Assembly: GCF_026262505.1 (NCBI RefSeq)
Contig: NC_067206.1
Span: forward strand, 25,187,896 to 25,251,895
DNA length: 64,000 bases
Reading direction: 5' to 3'
Source of the DNA: Trichomonas vaginalis G3
Lineage: Eukaryota; Parabasalia; Trichomonadida; Trichomonadidae
Shown here: positions 47,500 to 55,886 of the stretch, one piece after another
Layout of the letters: each line of letters starts with the position of its first letter
Numbering within the stretch: the stretch's first letter is position 1
Program-made: the position numbers and the translations under genes
Notes under the pieces: generated by a model
What the model was told of the DNA's origin: nothing
Seen by the model: only the letters and a program-made list of their open reading frames with translations
The model's database searches: none

Positions 47500-48321
47500 A
47501 AATATTATGTTTATTGTATAAAAACAAAAATCATATGTTTACTCAATGCAAATATCTATATATATTTTAGCATAATTGGAAATTAAGCTATATATTTATA
47601 TGGCCAAGCCTTCCCTCAATTTTGAGAACTTTTACCGCGGGTTTACATCTTACGGATTTTGCCAGGTAAAATTCAAACCCATCATTGGTAGTTTACTGGC
47701 AAGGCGATTCAATTTTGAAAGCAGGTTAGTAAGTAAAATATGGCTTATTTTTTAACTATGTTATGTGAAGATATATTTCTCATCTTTGTACTACTATATG
47801 TTTTTGATACTTAAAAGTACACTGTATTTTGTGAGGGTAAGGTATAAATAAGAAAACATGGTGTCATCTCTTGCATTTTTATTTCATTGAAAATTTGGTG
47901 TTATATTGGTGCATTTATTGATGTCGTATAGATATTTAGAGAATAGTTGATGTTGACGTATTATACAGGACATAATGTATAAATTTATCAAGTTAATTTA
48001 GTTAAACATCATCATCTACTTTTGATATATTAGAGATTTCTAACACGCTTATGAATTTTTGGTTATATAGGTGGAGTTATTTGAGCTAATGAATTTTACA
48101 TGAAAAATATGAATGCATTTCATAATTATATGATTTTTAAGCTATGTAATACTTTATAAATAAGCAAGCATGATTAAAAGTGAATCCTCAGATGGTGATG
48201 CTGTTTGTTCTTAAAAAAAATACATTATTTTGAAGGTTTAAATTTTTGTTTCTAAGTGATGCTATGTTTTATAAGTAAGGATATTATTTTTTAATATTTT
48301 ATCATTATCTATAATTATTCT
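47500..48321. other. Intergenic, no gene seen
   Basis: AT-rich. A fold-back near 47635 (GGTTTACATC.. with ..CCAGGTAAAATTCAAACCC) is weak. No ORF of note. Confidence 0.55.
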
Positions 48322-48875
48322 CTATTCTGTTTTGTCTTCCAAAAAGTATTCTTTCACAAAGCGCCATGCGACATCAAGAGCAGTCTTACCATTTTTATCT
48401 TTTGCTTCTTTATCGGCTCCAACTGAGATAAGATATTTAACAACTTCAAGATGACCATCCATTGATGCATAAATGAGTGGAGTACATTCCTTTTATTCTT
48501 TGCTTCTTTATCGGCTCCAACTGAGATAAGATATTTAACAACTTCAAGATGACCATTTTCTGTTGCCCAAATGAGTGGAGTACATCCACAAAAATTATCC
48601 TTTGCTTCTTTATCGGCTCCAATTGAGATAAGATATTCAACAACTTCAAGATGACCATATTCTGATGAAAAAATGAGTGGTAAGCCCAAAGATTCTACAT
48701 TATAGTTACCGTTCTCTATAATAGATTTAATACGTTCGAGATTTCTTTCTTCGCATGCTTTAGTAAGGGGATTTTCAAGATAACCTTTTTGTGATGCACG
48801 AATGAGTGGTAAACCTAAAGAGTTTACTTGTTTATAGTTACCATTCTCAAACAAAGATTTAATACGTCCGAAGAC
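48322..48875 (-). pseudogene. Ankyrin-repeat gene fragment, truncated and frameshifted
   Basis: About five ankyrin units of the GADKEAKD type remain (..YLISIGADKEAKDN..). The head lacks a start codon (FGRIKSLFENGNYKQV preceded by a stop). A one-base shift near 48490-48495 separates the last two units; the proper end is ..FVKEYFLEDKTE with TAG at 48322-48324, almost the same as the end of the large ankyrin protein at 55887-58643 (..VKKYFLEDKTK). It is a degenerate paralogue of that gene. Confidence 0.85.
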
Positions 48876-48894
48876 ATTAAAATTTTTGACTATT

Positions 48895-49015
48895 TAAAAA
48901 AAAATAAAAAACTAGCAATTGCTACTACACTCATTATATACACAATTCAATTTTTTTCCACAATTCAATTCAATTTTTTTCACAATTCAATTTTTTTCCA
49001 CAATTTGAAAAATCC
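48895..49015 (-). repeat. TTGAATTGTGGAAAAAA repeats upstream of the ankyrin fragment
   Basis: On the minus strand, four or so copies of AATTGTGGAAAAAAATTG or AATTGTGAAAAAAATTG are followed by GAGTGTAGTAGCAATTGCTA. The same words in the same order precede the intact ankyrin gene (55750-55835: TTGAATTGTGGAAAAAATTT.. then GAGCGTAGTAGCAATTCTA), so flank and gene were duplicated together. Confidence 0.75.
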
Positions 49016-49623
49016 GTGATGTGATTCGGAGTGATATTGGATGGAAATAATTGGGGCAATATCAGATACTGTAGCTTTGAAATACTATATTGGATATTAA
49101 CATTTAATAATTAAGATTAAGCTGAAACAAATCAATATTTTTCATTTCTTAAATGCATAATGCTATTTTTCAAAAAATAAAAAGTCTATTTTCCATAAGA
49201 ATATATATAAAATTTTTATTTTATCGATAAGGTCACAGTAAGCTCCAGTTTTAAGGAAGTGGATACTTTAAATTTTTTGACTACTTAAGTATGGTTGCCG
49301 ATTTAGACAATTTTTAAGAAATTTCCAAAATCGAGAAAATCATTCATACTCAAGCCATCCATTCTCTGAATTTTGCTCTCACATCAACCAATTGCGAGGA
49401 GTTTACAAATGCCAACCAAATTATTGTGATCTAAAATGTGAGTTTTCATAACTTTTTGTTGACTCATGTAGCTCAATGCTTATCAAATCTACATTTTCTT
49501 TTGGTATATATATAAATTCTCCAGGTCAGCATATAAAAAGAATCAAAATTACTGAAGTATAAAAAACACGTTTTTTTAACTTTTCAAAAGATTTTCATCG
49601 GTGTAATCTAAATTTAAAATAGA

Positions 49624-51177
49624 ATGTCAGATAGCTCAGATCAAAATATTGAGGACTCAGTCGAAGATTCCGCAGATATGAAGGGGAACGACTCATCTGA
49701 TAGTGATAAGGAGTTGAAGCTTGATGATTTGACACCAAAAGCGAAAAAGAGCTCTGGAGACGGAAAAATAGTTGAATCTCCAAAAGAGGCAAAGAAAGAG
49801 ACCAATGGTGAAGAAGAGGATGGATCTGGAGAGGAAGAAGATGAATATGATGATGAAGTTTCTATTAGCGATTCGGATGAAAATGAAGGAAGTTTTATTG
49901 ATGCAAAATATGATTTCGATAATCCTCCGCCTGTTTTACGATTCCAATACTCTTCTATTTGCGCTACTTTAATAAGGGCCGTTAATTTGTTCAGAGCTTC
50001 TCATAAACTTCCTCCTATTGTAGAATCAATTGATCTAAATCGAATTGCGATGAAACACTCTCTCGCAATGGCGAAAATGGAGGTAAAATTTACTAATGCT
50101 CCAATTAAAGAAGAAATCAGCGATCTCCCATTTCCATTTTATTACGCATATGTATCTCGAAGTGATTCACCAAATCACGCATTTTTAGACGTTACTAACG
50201 AATGGGCATCTGAGCCAGGAATCTCCGCAGCTCTTCTGTCCAAAGTCAATACAATTGGATGTGGTATGGCATCAACAGCACAAAAAACCACTTTCTTTAC
50301 AGTTATCGTTGCTGTCAAATCTTATATTGGAGATTCCCATCTTGTTGGCGATGAGCTAAGGAGTTTCTTGTTGGGCCAAAACTGTCTCGAAATTGTCAAC
50401 AATATACGCGAAAAATACGATTTACCGCCTTATTTATGGAGCGATCAATTAGCAACGTTAGCATATAAATTCAGTCAGACAGATCCAACAAAAATTACCC
50501 AGAAATTCATTTCTACACGTATACCGAGCGCTTCTTCGAGCCACGTCGACTTCGGTAAATTTGAGTTCGAAAAAGCAAATCCCAAGACGATTGTTTCAGA
50601 ATGGATGCAGCAGACATACCATGTCGATGCATTGTTGGGAGAATTCAACAGAATCGGTATTGGGTTTGTTATTAAGAAAAATTGTTATTTTTCAGTTCGT
50701 ATCGTTACAAGAAGCATTTACGCGTCAATTATTGATGGATCAGAGAACTTAGTGGATCATTCCATACTAGCAAAGCATATTGCTGAAGAAATGAACGAAT
50801 TTAGAGAACAGCATTCTTTAGAAAAGCTGTCATTTGATGACAACCTGTTTAAAGTTGCTCAGGATCATGCAGAATTTATTGCAAATGGTCAGGAAGGTAT
50901 TAATCCAATCGAAGACGACTTTTACAAAAATGTTGTTGAACCACGTTATAAATTATGCGATATCAGCCATACTACTTGCAAAGAAATGCTTAGAGCTCCA
51001 AAAGAAATTATGAGGAAGTGGAGAAATAACACAGATTGTGTTTCTGTTCTTCTAAATCAAGTAGATGACATTGGTGTAGGAGTTTGCTTCGATGAAGATT
51101 ACGTATGCCACGTAACGACTATTATATGTGATAGAGGTGACCATGGAGATGTTGTTAATAAGATTGTTAGCTTATAA
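49624..51177 (+). CDS. Protein with three CAP/SCP-like domains, 517 aa
   Basis: CAP (SCP/PR-1/YkwD) domains are small alpha/beta sandwiches, mostly in secreted proteins. Here an acidic, Ser-rich 95-residue lead (MSDSSDQNIEDSVEDSAD..) is followed by three units that each begin with the family helix: VNLFRASHKLPPIVES (about residue 120), VNNIREKYDLPPYLWSDQ (about 260) and MNEFREQHSLEKLSFDD (about 395). Later parts of each (..NTIGCGMAST.., ..NRIGIGFV.., ..DDIGVGVCF..) match the CAP beta end. No signal peptide is seen, so it may be cytosolic, which is unusual. Confidence 0.75.
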   Translation: MSDSSDQNIEDSVEDSADMKGNDSSDSDKELKLDDLTPKAKKSSGDGKIVESPKEAKKETNGEEEDGSGEEEDEYDDEVSISDSDENEGSFIDAKYDFDNPPPVLRFQYSSICATLIRAVNLFRASHKLPPIVESIDLNRIAMKHSLAMAKMEVKFTNAPIKEEISDLPFPFYYAYVSRSDSPNHAFLDVTNEWASEPGISAALLSKVNTIGCGMASTAQKTTFFTVIVAVKSYIGDSHLVGDELRSFLLGQNCLEIVNNIREKYDLPPYLWSDQLATLAYKFSQTDPTKITQKFISTRIPSASSSHVDFGKFEFEKANPKTIVSEWMQQTYHVDALLGEFNRIGIGFVIKKNCYFSVRIVTRSIYASIIDGSENLVDHSILAKHIAEEMNEFREQHSLEKLSFDDNLFKVAQDHAEFIANGQEGINPIEDDFYKNVVEPRYKLCDISHTTCKEMLRAPKEIMRKWRNNTDCVSVLLNQVDDIGVGVCFDEDYVCHVTTIICDRGDHGDVVNKIVSL

Positions 51178-51329
51178 AAATATTTAATTTGTTTTTCTTT
51201 TAAATAATAGTAACATTTTTATTTACGAACAAATTGATTGTAACAAACAAAAAGTATAAAATCGTTTCTTTCTTTTTTTTTTCCTAATAAATGTTGATAA
51301 TTGATAAAAAAAAACATGATTGATTGTAG

Positions 51330-51533
51330 TTAACTAAAAAATGTTGGAGTTTGTTCATCATTCTCTTCCCTTTGCTTTCGAAGTTCTTTAACTAAAGCTG
51401 CCAAAGCTTCTGGATTAACTCCAGCTTCTGTAAGTTCAAGCAAAATGGATAATGTTTCGCGGTCAAGTCCTGTTTCAAGAATATTTGAAAGTTCGTGGAG
51501 TGAATCAAGGAGCTGAGCCCTTTCGTTGTTCAT
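51330..51533 (-). CDS. MZT1: MOZART1, gamma-tubulin complex subunit, 67 aa
   Basis: The sequence LLDSLHELSNILETGLDRET followed by LSILLELTEAGVNPEALAAL and VKELRKQ matches MOZART1 across its full helical core, including the GLD-E-TLSI and G-NPEAL motifs. MOZART1 helps recruit gamma-tubulin complexes to microtubule-organising centres, fitting a flagellate with large MTOCs. Length is normal. ATG 51533 opens the conserved region closely. Confidence 0.9.
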   Translation of the reverse strand: MNNERAQLLDSLHELSNILETGLDRETLSILLELTEAGVNPEALAALVKELRKQREENDEQTPTFFS

Positions 51534-52212
51534 TTATTTTTTTATTTTTTTTTAGAATAAAAAAAGTGGACGTTTAAAAATTCATTGGGACATCGATTTA
51601 TGTATGATTCTTCAAAGAAACAGACCTAATAATATTTGTGATTCATATTTCGCCATATATTCTCATTATTAATAAGTTATAAATTATCAGTGAAGTCTGC
51701 TTCTAGATTCATAATTTTTTCATTATCTCCTCGAACTTCAGTATTTTTCAGCAAAGGCATATATTATTTCATTATATATAGCATGTTATATAAGATCTCA
51801 GATGCTGGATGTATTGATAAATCTAAGATAAGATAATATTTAGTATTTGAGTGTAGTTGCACCAACTTTTTTTGTTCATATTTTTGAGGCGATAAAACGT
51901 CTCAAACATTAACAAATGCAAATCAAAAGCAATAGATTCGCCTATATGCTCAATCAAGAACTGGAAAATCATGAGTCATTGAACCAGCTCTAAAAACATG
52001 ATTACCTGCAAAGTTTTTTCGTTTGTAATTTTAGTTAAAAAACAAAACATAGTATATGTATATGATTTATGATAATTCTAATTTAATGCTCAATTCAATT
52101 TTGCCCAAAAATTTAAAATTATCATCTCGAAAGAACTAAGCATAACAAAGCCGAATTAACAAAAAATCGATGATGATAATTTTAATTTATATAAAATCTA
52201 TATAGAAAATTT
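51534..52212. other. Intergenic, no gene seen
   Basis: AT-rich; no ORF or repeat of note. Confidence 0.6.
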
Positions 52213-53274
52213 TTAAGCAAGAAATTCATCGAAAAGATTTGGATTTTGTTTCATAAGGCAGAGGGATTCCTTCAGTCTTTCAATTTCCCTAAGTCCTTTC
52301 TTGTGAGCCTCTTTATGGCGCTGCTCAAATTCGGGTTTTTCTGTATACTTGAAAACAACTCTGTTTTCGTTTGTAACTTTGTCCTTTGTGTTTGTAGCAA
52401 GACGGTCGAAGATTGTTTTGAGGTCTGAGCTTTGAATACTGAATAATGCTAGGAATTTCTTGATTAATGCTGGAGTCAAGTATTTCTTATATGAAAAGAT
52501 GACAATTGCAAAGTTTCTTGCAGCACGTAAGTTGACAGGAAGCTCTGTAGACCTGATTTCTTCAGATTTAATAACCCAGCGACTTTGAACGTAATATGCG
52601 TACTTAAACAGGACATCAAGCAGTTCCTCGGAGTATGCCGTCAATATAAGGCTCTGAACAACATCATCAAAGAAAATTGTTCTATTCTTATAAAGGACGT
52701 AATATAATTGCTCGCGTGGTGGTCTGGATGAAAGGGTATTCTCACTAATCTGCTCAATAAGGTCAGCGGAGAAGTCACACCTCATTCCAGTCAAATTATC
52801 TTTATATGTGAGGGCACTCATCTGCGAGGAGACATCTGTCGCTGCTTTAGATGTAAATTTGGTAATATCGGTTCCTTCTGTAAAGTCTATTGCTTTGGAA
52901 TCTGGTTCTTGGTCTTTCGCCGTTGTTGTTTCTTCTTCGAATAAATCAGATGGTCTTGCTTGATAAATAGAAGTAATTGGCGTCAAATGGACTTGCCCGT
53001 CGCGAATAACGCCTAACGCAAATGGTTGTGGTGAATAAATTTTATTTGTTTGAAGGTAATGTGATTTTAGATCCATACCTGTATAAATATCTTGTGGTGG
53101 AGCAACCATAATCTTGTAAGATTTGTTTTTAGAGTTAAATGAGACTTGCTCGATATTTGGGCAGCCCTCTTTACGACTAACAAGTGGAAACTGAATGATG
53201 AGACTCTTTGTTGACATATCTGATGACAAAAAGAGATCCATCTCAGATACTACTGGGTCATCAGAATCAGACAT
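52213..53274 (-). CDS. POLR3E: RNA polymerase III subunit RPC5/Rpc37-like, 353 aa
   Basis: The opening MSDSDDPVVSEMDLFLSSDM followed by a Q-F-P-L stretch (IIQFPLVSR) fits the N-terminal Sin/RPC5 domain, which pairs with RPC4 in the pol III TFIIF-like module. Middle signatures YSPQPFALGVIRDGQVHLTP and GMRCDFSADL agree. The C-terminal half is helical. ATG 53274 is selected because TGTCACTTTTG, an initiator, ends right before it; the open frame reaches upstream to 53436. Confidence 0.75.
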   Translation of the reverse strand: MSDSDDPVVSEMDLFLSSDMSTKSLIIQFPLVSRKEGCPNIEQVSFNSKNKSYKIMVAPPQDIYTGMDLKSHYLQTNKIYSPQPFALGVIRDGQVHLTPITSIYQARPSDLFEEETTTAKDQEPDSKAIDFTEGTDITKFTSKAATDVSSQMSALTYKDNLTGMRCDFSADLIEQISENTLSSRPPREQLYYVLYKNRTIFFDDVVQSLILTAYSEELLDVLFKYAYYVQSRWVIKSEEIRSTELPVNLRAARNFAIVIFSYKKYLTPALIKKFLALFSIQSSDLKTIFDRLATNTKDKVTNENRVVFKYTEKPEFEQRHKEAHKKGLREIERLKESLCLMKQNPNLFDEFLA

Positions 53275-53285
53275 CAAAAGTGACA
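53275..53285 (-). promoter_or_regulatory. Initiator (Inr) of the RPC5-like gene
   Basis: On the minus strand TGTCACTTTTG directly precedes ATG 53274. With A+1 at 53281 the leader would be about 7 nt, in the known Trichomonas range. Confidence 0.55.
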
Positions 53286-53346
53286 ACTTAAAATTCAATT
53301 TGAATTTCTGCCTTCTTAAATTAACAATTTTGTATACTTTTTTTAC

Positions 53347-53362
53347 GGGCGCTTTAGCGCCC
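53347..53362. other. GC-rich hairpin GGGCGC-TTTA-GCGCCC
   Basis: A perfect 6-bp G+C stem with a TTTA loop in AT-rich DNA, about 75 bp upstream of the RPC5-like start. Possibly an upstream promoter element; isolated in this window. Confidence 0.4.
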
Positions 53363-53915
53363 AAAAAGTATATAAAATTGGAATTATCTAGATTATGATT
53401 ATTTTTGCTTCTAATGCCGAACAGCATTTGAATCAAAAATAATCATAGTATAGATAATTTGAGTTTTCGAGTTCTATATTGATGTGATCTTTTGCATAAA
53501 TGAATACTTTATGTGAAAGAATCGTCTCATTATTAGACGAATTCAACTATATTTTGATCCATAAATCGATAAACAAGCTATTTCCTTCTATAACAAGCTT
53601 GTGTTCTTAGTGCTGACAGAAATTTCAATTGTGTTTTTAGTTTAAAATTCATATATAATGCAAATATTCGATTTATACAATTGATTCAATTTTGCACGAA
53701 AATTGAATAATGGTAAGGAACAATACACCTGAGTTGATAATTTCTCTGTCTATATTTGCATCTTAGATCAAAATTTCAGATTTATTTTCGAGAGAAAAAT
53801 ATTAATTCATGGTCGGAAGACCATATTATAATTATTAAATGTAATTAAAACATTTATCGTAAGAAACAATAAATCATGGCTATTGCATGAAAAATATATC
53901 AAAATAAAATAAAAA
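53363..53915. other. Intergenic, no gene seen
   Basis: AT-rich spacer between two minus-strand genes. The upstream open frame of the RPC5-like gene enters it but is not coding by composition. Confidence 0.55.
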
Positions 53916-54629
53916 TTATTCATAAGGAATATTATTTGCATGCGCCCACTTAAGGAGCTCACTTCCAGTCTGTGTTGGGGCGCTGTCAATTGACTTTCTC
54001 ATTGAAAGAATTGTCAAATGTTTGAAAGTGTATTCGTTTAGCAATCTGAGCTGCTCAAACTGCTTTTTAAGCATTGTATTGATTAAATCATTGACAGATT
54101 TAGTTTTACCCCAGAATTTATGTTCGACAATTTCACAAAAGTTGGAGTAATAAAGATCTTCTGTATCAGCTATCATCATGTTGCAATGTTCGAATAGATC
54201 TACTTGAAGTTTTGAACAATTATGAACTGCTTCTGAGCATAAATAAAGAATATGATGCAAATATGACAATCTTGTGAGAGATGGATTTGAAATAAGTTCT
54301 GTTTGCTTATAGGAGCATGCAAGCAAAAAAGCATGTACCATAAGTTCTACATATGTAGTTGATATTTTTGGATTCTCTAATTTTGATATTAAATGATCCA
54401 CAACTGGTTGTGCTTCTTCGAGAGTTGCAAGGTCAAATTTAGGAAGTATTGTTTTTGTGAATTTTGAATATGTATTGAATGATTCAGAATCAAATTCCTC
54501 AATCTCTGGAGAAAAAGTAGGACTTATTGGAGCAAGAGGGTTTGGAATTTTGTCTAAACGAGGGATCTCAAGCGCGGCATCGGCAGTCTCTGAGGCCTCG
54601 CCGAAGACGGCGCTGCTCTCTACACTCAT
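53916..54629 (-). CDS. Unknown helical protein, 237 aa
   Basis: ATG 54629 (MSVESSAVFGEASETADAAL) starts a protein with a 50-residue polar lead and a helical body (..LISKLENPKISTTYVELMVHAFL.., ..NDLINTMLKKQFEQLRLLNEY..). No family recognised. It is intact. The 236-bp repeat B ends 15 bp upstream of the ATG, so its native promoter has probably been displaced or supplied by the repeat. Confidence 0.6.
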   Translation of the reverse strand: MSVESSAVFGEASETADAALEIPRLDKIPNPLAPISPTFSPEIEEFDSESFNTYSKFTKTILPKFDLATLEEAQPVVDHLISKLENPKISTTYVELMVHAFLLACSYKQTELISNPSLTRLSYLHHILYLCSEAVHNCSKLQVDLFEHCNMMIADTEDLYYSNFCEIVEHKFWGKTKSVNDLINTMLKKQFEQLRLLNEYTFKHLTILSMRKSIDSAPTQTGSELLKWAHANNIPYE

Positions 54630-54644
54630 AACGTGTAAAAAATT

Positions 54645-54880
54645 TAGGGTTGTTAAAAATATCAAAAATTAGCGTTTTGAAGACACCATGGTGTCTTATA
54701 ATTTTCCCTTCCTTATTGGCGTGTAGAAATAAATGCGCCAATAGATTGAAGAAGAAGAATTGTTTTTCTCTTAATGAACTTTAATCCTTTTGATATAAGA
54801 ATATTAAAAACATTAATATAATTTCGATTTCGGAAATTAAATTTCCAAATTTTTTGTCGATTTCGGAAATAACAGGATCC
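54645..54880. repeat. 236-bp dispersed repeat, copy B (inverted relative to A)
   Basis: Reverse complement of 18475-18710 with no difference seen by eye. It includes the AAGACACCATGGTGTCTT palindrome. Beyond its ends the two loci are unrelated (poly-T versus CGCATCCAACACGC on the GGATCC side). The 67-codon ORF at 54713-54916 is merely this repeat read through. Confidence 0.92.
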
Positions 54881-55886
54881 CGCATCCAACACGCAACAAC
54901 AAAACACAAAACACACTTTTTGGTTCTTTCATCGTTTTAATCGTAATTTATGTAATACATGATTTGGATAAATTTTACAAAAATAGAACCTATATTATAT
55001 TCTTTTCAAAGATTCTTGCAAATCATCAAAAATAATTGTATTTTAAAAAACGATCAAATTATCCTTTCATTATTTTAAACTTAAATTAGTTTTTATGATT
55101 GACTAAAGCAATCATATTTATTCATCATTAAATAAACAAAAAAATAATATTTGAGAGTTATTTCAAAAAAAAAACGCATTGAATTTATTAATTTGTCTCA
55201 ATTTCAGTATTATAAATTTTTATAATTTCAATATTTTGAAATACACTTTTTAATATTTCAATATTTATGATATTTCAATGTATTAAGTGGTCTCAAATTG
55301 AGCTTCTCAAATATAAGTTGGCCTATTCAAATAATAAAATTAAATAATATTTAAAATAATAAATAAAAGTGATTGAGGTCATAGCAAAACGGCTGTTTCA
55401 GTCATTAATTCTTAAAAATAAAAAGGGGAAAAACTAAATAAAATGGGGAAAATTCAATAGTGTCTGTGCTATCGTTCAATTTGAAGGTGTCTTTTGAAAC
55501 CGCAAGACACATTGAATTTTTGAATTCAAATTATGAAATTTCAAAAAATTGATCCTTATCAGCCAGCAATTATTATTATATTGCTTGATCCCTTCTATAT
55601 CTATTACTTTTAACCATATCTTGTTATTATTTTAAAAATTATCGTTTTTCTCTCAATTTTGAACAGTTTATTCACTCTATTTTTTATTTAGTGTGCACGA
55701 ATTCAATTTTTGTGAGGAATTCAAAGCCCACAAATTTGAATAGACAAGAATTTTTGAATTGTGGAAAAAATTTTTGAATTGTGGAGAAAAGTCAAATGTA
55801 TGTAAAAAGAGCGTAGTAGCAATTCTATTATTTTTTTTCTGATTTTTTGTAAAGTTATGATTTTTTTTTCAAAAACGAATTAAGTC
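54881..55886. other. Intergenic, with ankyrin-gene upstream repeats at its end
   Basis: AT-rich. AATATTTCAATATTT and similar words recur near 55230. From 55750 to 55835 are TTTTTGAATTGTGGA repeats and GAGCGTAGTAGCAATTCTA, shared with the flank of the ankyrin fragment at 48.9 kb. Confidence 0.6.

Noticed and set aside
54713-54916. 67-codon ORF, also partly at 18.5 kb
   Set aside because: It is the 236-bp repeat read through; at copy A the frame enters a poly-T tract. No ATG at the proposed start.
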